This document shows, one piece after another, positions 1 through 8,709 of a stretch of 64,000 nucleotides of DNA; the stretch's first letter is position 1; the number at the start of each line of letters is the position of its first letter. The notes beneath the pieces were generated by a model, which saw only the letters and a list, made by a program, of their open reading frames with translations, made no database searches and had not been told where the DNA came from. This DNA is from CAYSAA01 sp964428905. GTDB taxonomy: Bacteria; Atribacterota; Phoenicimicrobiia; Phoenicimicrobiales; Stramentimicrobiaceae. Both the position numbers and the translations under genes were made by a program. Location: contig CAYSAA010000024.1 in the NCBI GenBank assembly GCA_964428905.1, forward strand, positions 7,870 to 71,869, read 5' to 3'.

Positions 1-126
1 AGTAAAGTTGGAAGTTTAAAACCTGTAACCGTTCATGGGGTTTTTATTTCAGAAGTACACCAATGGCTTATGAGGGAAGAAAAAAGCTATTTGGAGGCCT
101 TTACAAGTGCTCAAAAGTTTGTATAA
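1..126 (+). CDS. C-terminal end of an unidentified protein (partial)
   Basis: Reading frame 1 is open from the first base to a TAA at 124-126 and gives 41 residues ending in EAFTSAQKFV. The rest of the gene lies outside the window. I do not recognise the family from this tail. It is on the same strand as the peptide transporter operon that follows 147 bases later and could be functionally linked, but nothing in the sequence proves that. Confidence 0.55.
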   Translation, partial: SKVGSLKPVTVHGVFISEVHQWLMREEKSYLEAFTSAQKFV

Positions 127-273
127 TTTTCTGTAATCATTGATTATAATATTTTTAAGGAGGTGGTGGAATAATAAGGTTAACTGGAATTCGAAAATTT
201 TAAAGAGGTGATGCCTAAGGAAAAATTAAGAATTTTTTTTAAGAACATTAAAATTTCTAAAGGAGTGTCTATT

Positions 274-1839
274 ATGTTAAAAAGAATGGTTCTATGGATA
301 ATTTTAATTCTATTGTTTCTTTCTTTGGCCAGCATGAATTATGCAGCTACCCCGGAGGATGTTTTAGTTATCGGAGCAAATACAGAAATATTTATTACCT
401 GTGATCCCGGAGTTTCTTTTGAAGTTTTACCCAATGCAATGGTCAAAAATATGTATGCATCACTGGTAAGGGTTAAAATGGAGGATGGAAATTTTGTGCC
501 TGTTCCAGAGCTTGCCGAAAGTTGGGAAATTGATCCGGATGGCAAAACATGGACATTTCATTTACGTGAAGGATCAGTCTTTGCCAATGGAGATCCGTTA
601 AAATCAGATGCGGTTGTTTATTCTATCCAAAGAGTATTGAAGCTTGAAAAATCCCCTTGTTGGTTATTTTCTGACGTATTGGGATTGACTGAGGACAGTA
701 TTAGTGCACCTGATGATTATACAGTAAAAGTAGTCACCAATGGTGCCCCTTCGAATGTGGTACTTACCATCTTGGGTGATACCCTGGGTGGTATTCTAAA
801 CCCAACGGTAGTACAGGAACATGAAGTAGATGGAGATATGGGACAACAATGGCTTACCGATCATAGTGCAGGTGCAGGTCCATATGTACTTGAGGAATGG
901 GACCGAAAGATAAAGGTAGTACTTAGAGCCAATGAGAATTATTGGGGAGGAGCACCTGAGATCAAGACTGTTATCATCCAGGATATTCCCGAACCTACCG
1001 ACCAGCTTTTGATGCTGCAAAAAGGAGATATCGATATAGCCTGGGACTTGACTGCTGAGCAGGCGAATTCCTTAAAAGATTCCCCCGATATTTCCGTTGT
1101 AACAACTCCCGGACAAAGCGATGAGTATGTTGGTATGAATGCCGGTTGGGGACCTTTTCAGGATGTCAGAGTAAGACAAGCAGTAAAATACGCCATAGAC
1201 TATGATGCAATAATCAATCAAGTAATGGCCGGTTTTGCCATCAATAATCAGCAATTTCTTCCTGTAGGATACTTTAGTTATGTTGAAAATAATCCTTATT
1301 ACCAGGATATAGAAAAAGCTAAAGAACTTATGGCTGAAGCAGGATATGCTGATGGATTTGACGTAGAATTAGTGACAAATACCACGGAACGACGGAAAAC
1401 TGAAGCCGTAGTTGTTCAGGAAAATCTTGCCAAAATAGGGATAAGGGCTGAGATAAATCTGATGCAGGCATCACAAATGTATGCGAAATTCAGGGAACAA
1501 GGATTACAAATGATCATTGCTGGCTGGGGAGTTGATTACCCGGATGCTGATGCTCTTGCTAATCCTTTTGCTAATTATCGGGTGCAGCAACTTGCCTGGA
1601 GATGTGTATGGTACGATGATTACGCCGCTGATCTTACTGAAGCTGCAGCTAAGGAAATAAATGAAGATAGACGTTTTCAGATGTATCAGGACCTTACAAA
1701 TTATTGGCATATATATGGTCCATTTGCCATGATGTATCAACCCATCGAATTCTGGGCAGTAAGAAATGAAGTAAAAAATTATGATAAAGCTGCCGAAGGT
1801 TATTCTGTGCACTTCGATCTTACAGAAGTTTCTAAATGA
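274..1839 (+). CDS. Peptide ABC transporter, extracellular solute-binding protein (SBP family 5, DppA/OppA-like)
   Basis: A 521-residue exported protein that should capture oligopeptides or dipeptides and deliver them to the permeases encoded next. The start is ATG 274, with AGGAG at 261-265; an in-frame GTG at 208 is open but has worse spacing and would hide the signal peptide. Residues 1-24 form a signal peptide (Lys-rich start, long Leu/Ile core, cleavage after NYA). No lipobox cysteine is visible. The family 5 fold is shown by LAESWEIDPDGKTWTFHLRE near residue 80 and the conserved GPY/EEW region and DVRVRQAVKYAID segment. A large stem-loop (1896-1965) separates it from the permease gene, a usual arrangement that lets the binding protein be made in excess. 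Substrate cannot be told from sequence alone; family 5 also includes nickel and sugar binders. Confidence 0.93.
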   Translation: MLKRMVLWIILILLFLSLASMNYAATPEDVLVIGANTEIFITCDPGVSFEVLPNAMVKNMYASLVRVKMEDGNFVPVPELAESWEIDPDGKTWTFHLREGSVFANGDPLKSDAVVYSIQRVLKLEKSPCWLFSDVLGLTEDSISAPDDYTVKVVTNGAPSNVVLTILGDTLGGILNPTVVQEHEVDGDMGQQWLTDHSAGAGPYVLEEWDRKIKVVLRANENYWGGAPEIKTVIIQDIPEPTDQLLMLQKGDIDIAWDLTAEQANSLKDSPDISVVTTPGQSDEYVGMNAGWGPFQDVRVRQAVKYAIDYDAIINQVMAGFAINNQQFLPVGYFSYVENNPYYQDIEKAKELMAEAGYADGFDVELVTNTTERRKTEAVVVQENLAKIGIRAEINLMQASQMYAKFREQGLQMIIAGWGVDYPDADALANPFANYRVQQLAWRCVWYDDYAADLTEAAAKEINEDRRFQMYQDLTNYWHIYGPFAMMYQPIEFWAVRNEVKNYDKAAEGYSVHFDLTEVSK

Positions 1840-1895
1840 CAATTCTTAAAGATTGAACTTTTAAGAGAAAAGATTGTAGTTTTCCTATGAAGATG

Positions 1896-1965
1896 AATAG
1901 CGGTTTTAGTTTAGGATTCACATTCTGATATTTTTGAGATGATTTTCTACCCTAAAACCGCTATT
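1896..1965 (+). terminator. Large stem-loop between binding-protein gene and permease gene
   Basis: A perfect 14-bp inverted repeat (1896-1909 AATAGCGGTTTTAG with 1952-1965 CTAAAACCGCTATT) encloses a 42-base loop and is followed by a weak T-rich run. It probably acts as a partial terminator or a 3' end that stabilises the upstream transcript, rather than as a strict terminator, because the next four transporter genes have no obvious promoter of their own. Confidence 0.6.
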
Positions 1966-2021
1966 ATTTTAGAAAACATGATTGATTTATAATGATCTAA
2001 GTAAATGAAGGAAAATATGTA

Positions 2022-3029
2022 ATGAAACTGGAAAGTTATATTATAAGAAGAATATTTTTAATGGTTATTGTTATGTTTGGAGTAGCGACCATTGTTTTTT
2101 TTATCACTCGTGTCATCCCTGCAGACCCGGTTGGCGCTATATTGGGTGGAAATGCCCCCATCGAACGGGTTGATGAAATGAGACGTCACCTTGGTTTGGA
2201 TAAGCCGATAACATTACAGTTCGTTGATTATATAAAGGGCATACTTCATGCAGATTTTGGAGTATCTCTCAAATCAAATCGACCGGTCTTAAAAGATATA
2301 ATCAACTATTTCCCGGCTACGATTGAATTAGCAATTGCTTCCATGCTTTTTGCGGTATTCGTTGGGGTAGTTCTGGGCATATTTTCTGCCATTCACCGGA
2401 ATAAGCCGATTGATCATTTTTCAAGAGTTTTCTCAATATTAGGTGTTTCAATGCCGGTTTTCTGGCTCGGTTTGTTGCTATTGTTGGTATTTTATTATCA
2501 TCTTGATTGGCTTCCGGGGGGAGGCAGGAATGATTTGTTCATCTTTCCTGCTCGTATTACCGGACTTGTGCTTCTGGACTCGATTCTTACTAGAGATTGG
2601 ACTGCTTTTTGGGATGGGCTTAGACATATCATACTTCCTGCCTTTGTTCTTGGTTATGCTTCAGCAGCATCAATAGCAAGAATAATGAGAGCAAGTATGC
2701 TGGATATACTAAGACAAGATTTTATAAGAACCGCCAAATCCAAAGGTCTTTCAAAAAAGGTAGTCATTTATCGTCATGCTCTTAAGAATTCCTTGATACC
2801 AGTTGTAACTATTATAGGTATTTCTTTAGGGAGTCTTTTAAGTGGTGCTGTGCTTACGGAAACAATTTTTAGCTGGCCTGGCCTGGGTAGATATATCGTT
2901 AATGCTTTGCTGGTATTGGATTATCCGGCAGTAACCGGGGGGACGTTGTTTATTGCATTTGTGTATTCTCTTGCCAATTTGGTGGTTGATATTTCTTATG
3001 CCGCTCTCGACCCAAGGATGAGAGTATAA
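2022..3029 (+). CDS. Peptide ABC transporter permease (DppB/OppB type)
   Basis: A 335-residue integral membrane subunit, one half of the transport channel of a peptide importer. It has the family's usual length, an N-terminal membrane helix followed by the typical RVIPADPVGAILGG segment (about residues 25-45), and further hydrophobic segments giving about six transmembrane helices. The cytoplasmic EAA-like loop that docks on the ATPase is at about residues 230-250 (RTAKSKGLSKKVVIYRHALK). ATG 2022 follows a GAAGGA purine stretch. It is followed after 17 bases by the partner permease, as in dpp/opp operons. Confidence 0.93.
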   Translation: MKLESYIIRRIFLMVIVMFGVATIVFFITRVIPADPVGAILGGNAPIERVDEMRRHLGLDKPITLQFVDYIKGILHADFGVSLKSNRPVLKDIINYFPATIELAIASMLFAVFVGVVLGIFSAIHRNKPIDHFSRVFSILGVSMPVFWLGLLLLLVFYYHLDWLPGGGRNDLFIFPARITGLVLLDSILTRDWTAFWDGLRHIILPAFVLGYASAASIARIMRASMLDILRQDFIRTAKSKGLSKKVVIYRHALKNSLIPVVTIIGISLGSLLSGAVLTETIFSWPGLGRYIVNALLVLDYPAVTGGTLFIAFVYSLANLVVDISYAALDPRMRV

Positions 3030-3046
3030 AGGGGGAATAAGGAAAA

Positions 3047-3958
3047 TTGTTTAATACTACAAACAATACAGGGCAAAAAGAAAAAATAAGATTGTTATTT
3101 AAGCAAAGGAAGCCCATTATTGAAGACTGGAAACATACCTATTATCTATGGAAAAGCACGCCTCTTGCCATGATTGGAACTATAATTATTTTTATGTTTT
3201 TAGCTATAGCAATCTTTGCTCCTTTATTAGCCCCCTATGGTCCGACTGAACAGTCTATGGGAGAAAGGTTACTTCCTCCTAGTTCTCAGCATATTTTTGG
3301 TACAGACCAATATGGAAGGGACATTTTTTCCCGGGTAGTTTATGGTGCAAGGGTTGAGTTGTGGATTATCTTTATCGTGTCAATTATCAGTGTGATGATT
3401 GGCATTATTGTTGGTATTACTGCCGGTTATTTCGGCGGAGCCGTTGACGAAATTTTAATGAGAATAACCGATATGTTTTTAGCTTTTCCAAGATTAGTTT
3501 TAGCAATGATTTTAACTGCAGTCCTGGGACCAAATCTGACCAATACGATGATAGCCATATCATTGGTTGATTGGACAGTGTATGCAAGACTTGGAAGGGC
3601 AGAAGCAATGAAAGTAAAGTCCCAACCCTATATTGAGGCAATAAGAGCAATAGGTGCGAATGATTTGAGAATCATTGTTTTCCATGTTTTACCTATGTCC
3701 ATATCTCCCGTAATCGTTCAACTGACTTTACGAATGGGAACTATTATTCTTACGGCGGCAGGCCTTGGATTTCTTGGTCTCGGAGCACAACCTCCAACGC
3801 CGGAATGGGGAGCTATTGTCAGTGATGGACGAAATTATCTTGTAGACCAGTGGTGGATAACTACTTTTCCAGGGATTGCCATAGCTTTTGTTGTTTTGGG
3901 TTTTAATCTTTTAGGTGATGGCATTAGAGACATATCAGACCCAAGGCTTAGGAGGTAA
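3047..3958 (+). CDS. Peptide ABC transporter permease (DppC/OppC type)
   Basis: A 303-residue second permease subunit. It has a cytoplasmic N-terminal segment, the first helix at about residues 40-60, the conserved GTDQYGRDIFSRVVYGAR signature at about residue 85 and the EAA loop (IEAIRAIGANDLRIIVFHVLP) near residue 195. The C-terminus has the standard GDGIRDISDPRLRR ending. The start is TTG 3047, preceded by a GGGGGAATAAGGA purine stretch; no ATG lies upstream, and a later ATG would remove the N-terminal segment. It forms a heterodimeric channel with the upstream permease. Confidence 0.92.
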   Translation: MFNTTNNTGQKEKIRLLFKQRKPIIEDWKHTYYLWKSTPLAMIGTIIIFMFLAIAIFAPLLAPYGPTEQSMGERLLPPSSQHIFGTDQYGRDIFSRVVYGARVELWIIFIVSIISVMIGIIVGITAGYFGGAVDEILMRITDMFLAFPRLVLAMILTAVLGPNLTNTMIAISLVDWTVYARLGRAEAMKVKSQPYIEAIRAIGANDLRIIVFHVLPMSISPVIVQLTLRMGTIILTAAGLGFLGLGAQPPTPEWGAIVSDGRNYLVDQWWITTFPGIAIAFVVLGFNLLGDGIRDISDPRLRR

Positions 3959-3961
3959 GGG

Positions 3962-4945
3962 GTGCAAAAAGCGAGAGGGAATCTTTTAGACATTAATAAT
4001 CTTAAGGTAGTTTTTTATACTTATCGCGGAATTATCAAAGCATTAAACGGTGTAGAGCTATGGATGAACAAGGGTGAAAGGCTTGGCATTGTTGGGGAGA
4101 CGGGATGCGGTAAATCAGTAACGGCATTATCCATTATGGGCTTAATTGAACAACCTGGTGAAATCATTGAAGGAGGTATCTTGTTTGAAGATAAATTGTT
4201 GACTTCTATGAAAGAAAATGCATTGATGAATATTCGAGGCAAAGAGATATCAATGATCTTTCAAGAACCAAATGCGGCTCTGAACCCGGTAATGAAAGTA
4301 GGATTTCAGATAGCAGAAAGCATTGCTAAGGTAAAGAATATAAAGATAGGAAAGGAAGTATATACAGAAGTTAGAAGAATGTTGGAAATTGCCGGCCTTG
4401 ATTGGGAAAGAACCATCAATCTTTATCCTCATGAGTTAAGCGGAGGAATGGCGCAAAGAGTGATGATAGCCATGGCTTTGTCTTCAAATCCCAAACTGCT
4501 TATAGCAGATGAACCGACTTCTGCCCTTGATGTAACTATACAAGCCCAGATACTGGATCTTCTTGATGAATTAGTGAAGAAATTTGGTAATACAGTGATA
4601 TTAATTACTCATGATATGGGAGTTGCAGCAGAATTTTGTGACAAGATGGCGGTCATGTATGCAGGAAACATGGTTGAATATGCAAGGACAACAGATATTT
4701 TTGAAAATCCTCATCATCCTTATACCAAGGGTCTTTTAAAGGCAGTTCCGAAAATTGGCAGGACAGATGAACTTCAGAGTATACCGGGAGTAGTACCGGA
4801 TTTAGTTGACCCGCCTTCCGGTTGTCGTTTCCATCCCAGATGTAAGCAGGCTATGAAAATCTGTCAAAAAAATTTTCCACCGCTCATAAAAATTAAATCC
4901 GATCATTATGTTGCCTGTTATTTATATGGAAAGGAAGATCGATAA
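3962..4945 (+). CDS. Peptide ABC transporter ATP-binding protein (DppD/OppD type)
   Basis: A 327-residue cytoplasmic ATPase. Walker A GETGCGKS is at residues 45-52, the signature LSGGMAQR at about 160 and Walker B LLIADEPTSALD at about 180. The C-terminal oligopeptide-transporter extension carries the cysteine cluster GCRFHPRCKQAMKIC near residues 288-302, which in this family can bind an iron-sulfur cluster. The start is GTG 3962, with GGAGG at 3951-3955 overlapping the end of the permease gene. The stop codon abuts the start of the second ATPase. Confidence 0.93.
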   Translation: MQKARGNLLDINNLKVVFYTYRGIIKALNGVELWMNKGERLGIVGETGCGKSVTALSIMGLIEQPGEIIEGGILFEDKLLTSMKENALMNIRGKEISMIFQEPNAALNPVMKVGFQIAESIAKVKNIKIGKEVYTEVRRMLEIAGLDWERTINLYPHELSGGMAQRVMIAMALSSNPKLLIADEPTSALDVTIQAQILDLLDELVKKFGNTVILITHDMGVAAEFCDKMAVMYAGNMVEYARTTDIFENPHHPYTKGLLKAVPKIGRTDELQSIPGVVPDLVDPPSGCRFHPRCKQAMKICQKNFPPLIKIKSDHYVACYLYGKEDR

Positions 4946-5953
4946 ATGCAAATAGTTCAAGTAAATGAGGAAACAAAAAATTTAATATCGGTTGAGCATC
5001 TTATAAAATATTTTGCCATTAAACAGAGTTTGCTATGTTCCCCCAAGTATGTGAAAGCAGTGGATGACATTTCTTTCCATATTCCTAAAAATAGTATCTT
5101 TGGAATTGTTGGTGAATCCGGTTCCGGGAAAACCACTATAGGGCGAACCATCCTTCGACTAATAGAACCTACCTCGGGTGTTATTAAATATCTTTCCGTA
5201 GATATTACCTCTCTTAACGCAAGAGAACTTCGAATCTTTCGTCGGAAAATGCAGATTGTTTCTCAAGATCCTTATAATTCACTTCATCCCAGAAAGCTGG
5301 TAAAAACTATTATAGGAGAAGGTTTGCAGATTCATTTTAAACTTTCATCAGAAGAAAACTATCAAAGGGTAAAAGATATTCTTGAACAAGTTGGTTTACG
5401 GGAAGAGCATATGTTCCGCTATGCTCATGAATTCAGCGGGGGTCAACGCCAACGTATTGCCGTAGCCAGGGCTCTTGTTTTAAAACCGGAATTCTTGGTG
5501 TTAGATGAACCCACATCTGCTCTTGATGTTTCGGTACAGGCAGTTATTTTAAAAATGTTAAAAAGCCTGAGGCATGAATTTTCCTTAACTTATCTTTTTA
5601 TTACTCATGATTTGGCTGTTATTGATTATATGGCAGATTATGTAGCAGTGATGTATCTTGGTCAGATTTTGGAAATAGGATCGAAAAATGATCTATTTTT
5701 ATCTCCTATGCATCCATACACATTAATTCTTCTGAATTCAATTCCCAATCCTGATCCAAGAAAGAAAAAGAAAAAAGTCTTACCCAAAGGTGAAATTCCG
5801 AGTCCTATAGATCCGCCCCATGGTTGCAGATTCCACACCAGATGTCCTTATATGAAAGATATATGTGTAAAGGAAGAACCTGAAATGAGAGAAATAAGCA
5901 AAGGACATTTGGTGAAATGTCATTTTCCCTTAAATGAATTAAAGAACCGCTAA
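4946..5953 (+). CDS. Peptide ABC transporter ATP-binding protein (DppF/OppF type)
   Basis: A 335-residue second ATPase of the importer. Walker A GESGSGKT is at residues 56-63, the signature FSGGQRQR at about 163 and Walker B LVLDEPTSALD at about 185. It has the same C-terminal cysteine cluster (GCRFHTRCPYMKDIC, about residues 290-304). ATG 4946 directly follows the TAA of the first ATPase (4943-4945), so the two are translationally coupled. The SD is AAGGAAG at 4931-4937. Confidence 0.93.
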   Translation: MQIVQVNEETKNLISVEHLIKYFAIKQSLLCSPKYVKAVDDISFHIPKNSIFGIVGESGSGKTTIGRTILRLIEPTSGVIKYLSVDITSLNARELRIFRRKMQIVSQDPYNSLHPRKLVKTIIGEGLQIHFKLSSEENYQRVKDILEQVGLREEHMFRYAHEFSGGQRQRIAVARALVLKPEFLVLDEPTSALDVSVQAVILKMLKSLRHEFSLTYLFITHDLAVIDYMADYVAVMYLGQILEIGSKNDLFLSPMHPYTLILLNSIPNPDPRKKKKKVLPKGEIPSPIDPPHGCRFHTRCPYMKDICVKEEPEMREISKGHLVKCHFPLNELKNR

Positions 5954-6027
5954 CCTGTTAAATTAACTGCAATAAATAATAGAGTATATGATAAATTTAA
6001 TCATTTTTTAGACAGAAGGTAGTCTAT

Positions 6028-7956
6028 ATGATAAAGAGGAACATTTTTTATCTTATTGTGTTAATCATTTTGTTGAATCTATTTTTCTTTCAACTTGATG
6101 TGGAAATTAATGCTGCGATCTATCGAATTATCAATCCCCAGGGTGTCACTGTTCGTGTTTCGACTGAACCTATTTTAAATGAAAAAGAAATTCAAAATGG
6201 ATGTAATATTTATCTTCTGGAGTTGGGTAAGAAATTACCAGATTTTGACCGGGATAAAAAGATTAGAGGAATGGTATTTTGGGATCTTAACGAGAATGGA
6301 AGAAGGGAAAAAGGCGAGGAGGGTATGGCAGACATCCAGGTCTCTAATGGATTGGATATTACTCTGACGGATAGGCAGGGATATTATGAACTTACTAAAA
6401 ATGGTACCTTTGTTTTTTTAACCATACCAAATGATTTTAAAATGACCACATCCTGGTATCATATTATTTCTGCCCCGAATATGAATTTTGGGTTAGAAGA
6501 GGACCGGGGGAAAAATAGGGAACATTTTACTTTTATTCATTTGACTGATCCACACACCGATTTGGATGAAAACCATAATCGAATGATTAGAAATGCAGTT
6601 GATGAGATTAATCATATTGCACCTGACTTTATGATGGTTACTGGAGACATGGTCTATGAAGGAGATAAACATCCTATTGATCAAACCAGGAGATGGTTTA
6701 ATCGGTATGTCAGTTTGATTAACAAGTTAAATATGCCTACCTTTCACACCATCGGGAATCATGATATAGCCGGTATATATTACCAAGGGGATGTCAGTGC
6801 GCAAGAGGGATACAATAAATGGTTATATTACAGTTATTTCGGCCCAGAATACTATTCCTTTGATTGGGGGAATTTTCATTGCATTGTCCTGGATCCCAAT
6901 CAATTCGATGGAGAGAGTCAGTATTTCGAAATATCGGAAGAGCAGATATTATGGTTAAAAAAAGACCTCTCCTTCTATGATGATAGTATACCATTATTAG
7001 TGTTTTTTCATGAGCCGATCAATACCTGGAAGAATAAAGAGGATATTCTTCATTTATTTGGAAACAGACAGGTAAGATTATTTTCAGGACATTGGCATTT
7101 TGACGTGTTGCTGGAGCATGAGGAGGTCTTGGAACAAGTGACCAGTGCCTTGTGTGGAGAGTGGTGGAAAGGGGAAGGTTCTGATGGACGATTAGGAGGG
7201 TATCGCATTTTCCAGGTTAATGGAAATAAAATTAATAGTTTTTATCGTGAAATTGGTCAAGATCGCCAGATTGAATTTGTTGAACCGAAACCCATGACTT
7301 CACAAATATGGAATGTTATGGCTCTTATTTATACAGAGAATGCTCCCTTGATCGGTGCCGAATATCAAATAAACCAGGGGAAATGGATTCCCATGATCAT
7401 TGAGAATCATGATAACTGGTTTGTGGTTAGCGAAAGAAGAGATATCAATATTTTTTTAGAACCGGGTTATCATCAAGTAGAGATTAAGGCTGAAGATCAA
7501 TTGGGAGAATTTAGTAAGGCAATGCATTTTAGAATAGGTTCAGGAGAGAAACTATCTTTTAAAGAATTGTATTCTCATTTTTCAACTTATCATGGGCATC
7601 TTATTCAAGTAGAAGGAAAGTTAAAAAAAATCTTTGCTGAGCCGCTGTATACTTCCCAGTCCCAGGAATTTATGAATGGTGCCATTATTTTAAAGGATCA
7701 TAGCGACTATGGAGGACTGTTATTAGGGGAATATGGCATTTCAAAAAAAGAGGAGTTTGAAAAAGGCCAGTTTATCACTGCGGAAATTATTCCCTTACGA
7801 TTTCGTTGGGATTCAATAGAGAGAAAACAAAAGTTACTGATCCTGCTAAATTTATTCCGATTGCCTAAAGGATTTTTGGTTAAGGAGGACTCTCTCAAAC
7901 CGGAGGCAGTTCAGATATTATGGCTTATTCATCATCAAATTCATCAAGAAAAATAA
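6028..7956 (+). CDS. Exported calcineurin-like metallophosphoesterase
   Basis: A 642-residue exported enzyme that should hydrolyse phosphoester bonds with two metal ions outside the cytoplasm. Residues 1-30 are a signal peptide (cleavage near NAA). Residues about 78-135 form a small beta domain (FWDLNENGRREKGEEG with VTLTD-like GYYEL strand) like the MetallophosN/SdrD-B type regions. The catalytic domain spans about 166-400, with all key motifs: D174-x-H176, GD at 206-207, GNHD at 243-246, H328 in FFHEP and GHWH at 354-357. The rest, about 430-640, is beta-rich and ends in an OB-like region I cannot name. It follows the peptide importer by 74 bases on the same strand with no clear terminator between, so it may be co-transcribed. 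Substrate is unknown; phospholipid, nucleotide or phosphopeptide breakdown are all possible. Confidence 0.85.
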   Translation: MIKRNIFYLIVLIILLNLFFFQLDVEINAAIYRIINPQGVTVRVSTEPILNEKEIQNGCNIYLLELGKKLPDFDRDKKIRGMVFWDLNENGRREKGEEGMADIQVSNGLDITLTDRQGYYELTKNGTFVFLTIPNDFKMTTSWYHIISAPNMNFGLEEDRGKNREHFTFIHLTDPHTDLDENHNRMIRNAVDEINHIAPDFMMVTGDMVYEGDKHPIDQTRRWFNRYVSLINKLNMPTFHTIGNHDIAGIYYQGDVSAQEGYNKWLYYSYFGPEYYSFDWGNFHCIVLDPNQFDGESQYFEISEEQILWLKKDLSFYDDSIPLLVFFHEPINTWKNKEDILHLFGNRQVRLFSGHWHFDVLLEHEEVLEQVTSALCGEWWKGEGSDGRLGGYRIFQVNGNKINSFYREIGQDRQIEFVEPKPMTSQIWNVMALIYTENAPLIGAEYQINQGKWIPMIIENHDNWFVVSERRDINIFLEPGYHQVEIKAEDQLGEFSKAMHFRIGSGEKLSFKELYSHFSTYHGHLIQVEGKLKKIFAEPLYTSQSQEFMNGAIILKDHSDYGGLLLGEYGISKKEEFEKGQFITAEIIPLRFRWDSIERKQKLLILLNLFRLPKGFLVKEDSLKPEAVQILWLIHHQIHQEK

Positions 7957-7965
7957 ATTCAAAAT

Positions 7966-7993
7966 CTGCCAGGGGACAGTTGTCCTCTGGCAG
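7966..7993 (+). terminator. Hairpin after the phosphoesterase gene
   Basis: Thirteen-base arms (7966-7978 and 7981-7993) pair with one G-T wobble, just after the stop codon of the phosphoesterase gene. There is no T run after it, so it would be an atypical terminator or an mRNA 3' stabiliser. Confidence 0.5.
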
Positions 7994-8043
7994 TAAGGAA
8001 AAAGAGATTGATAGCATTAACGAGGTCTATCATGGAAAAATAA

Positions 8044-8127
8044 GTTTTAGTCCCAGCATTTGTAGGATTAAGTGCTCCTTACTGGGATAGCGAGGCTAAG
8101 GATTCTATTCAGGGAATTACCCGGTGA
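8044..8127 (+). pseudogene. Fragment of an FGGY-family carbohydrate kinase
   Basis: In the frame starting at 8044 the translation begins VLVPAFVGLSAPYWDSEAKD and continues to IQGITR before a TGA. This matches the conserved segment found in glycerol, xylulose and related FGGY kinases (PAFxGLxAPYWDxxARGxIxGLTRGT). Only about 28 residues remain. A TAA (8041-8043) lies directly upstream, and downstream sequence switches to a different kinase family in another frame. It is a relic, not a gene. The match is recognised by eye. Confidence 0.65.
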
Positions 8128-8326
8128 AACTCTCGTTAGCAATGATTTCGGTATCTTTCAAGGAGGAAAAGGTGCCAATCAGGCTATCGCTCTGGCTGAA
8201 TTGGATGTTCCTACCTTGATGTTAGGCAAAGTAGGGGAAGATGCTCTCAATGATTTTGCCCTGAGAATATTTTGGAAGCTAAAAGTCTTTCAATTTTTAA
8301 TTAAATGGCTTAATAAGTATGTCTAA
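8105..8326 (+). pseudogene. Ribokinase (PfkB family) N-terminal fragment
   Basis: The frame ending at 8326 reads ELPGETLVSNDFGIFQGG, then KGANQAIALAELDVPTLMLG and KVGEDALNDFALRI. This is the N-terminal substrate-binding part of ribokinase (GGKGANQA motif followed by GxVGxDxxG-like segment). After ALRI the homology is lost; shifting frame by one base near 8268 gives a better continuation (LEAKSLSIFN) and then a stop, so a frameshift is likely. Nothing of the C-terminal GAGD catalytic part is present. It is joined directly to the FGGY kinase fragment, suggesting deletion between two sugar-use genes. Confidence 0.75.
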
Positions 8327-8667
8327 TTTTAAAAAAGTTTTATCCATTTTATAAAATTACCTTACAAAGTGAACAAGAGATGTGAAGAGGGAAAAATGTG
8401 ATATTTAAAGATTAGACACTGAAATTAAATGAGTTTGTGCTACATGCCTTATTGAAATATTTGTAGAATGAAATATAATCTTTATAATAAATAATATATA
8501 AGAAAAATAAGATATTCAAAAATAGTGTAGAAAAATCTTGCAAGAGGAAGAAAAGGTTAACAAATATATAACAATACATCGATATAAATTTTATGAAAAG
8601 ACAGTTAATTTTTTCATTATTAAAATATGCAGGTAAGTGACTATTAAATATAATTTTAAATTAGGAT
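8327..8667. other. Gene-free AT-rich stretch
   Basis: About 340 bases with many stops in all frames and no RNA or repeat that I can see. It lies between kinase relics and an intact PfkB kinase, so it may be decayed coding sequence. Confidence 0.5.
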
Positions 8668-8709
8668 TTGTTTAAAGTAATTTTTAGCAATAGAGGAGGC
8701 AACGAAAAA

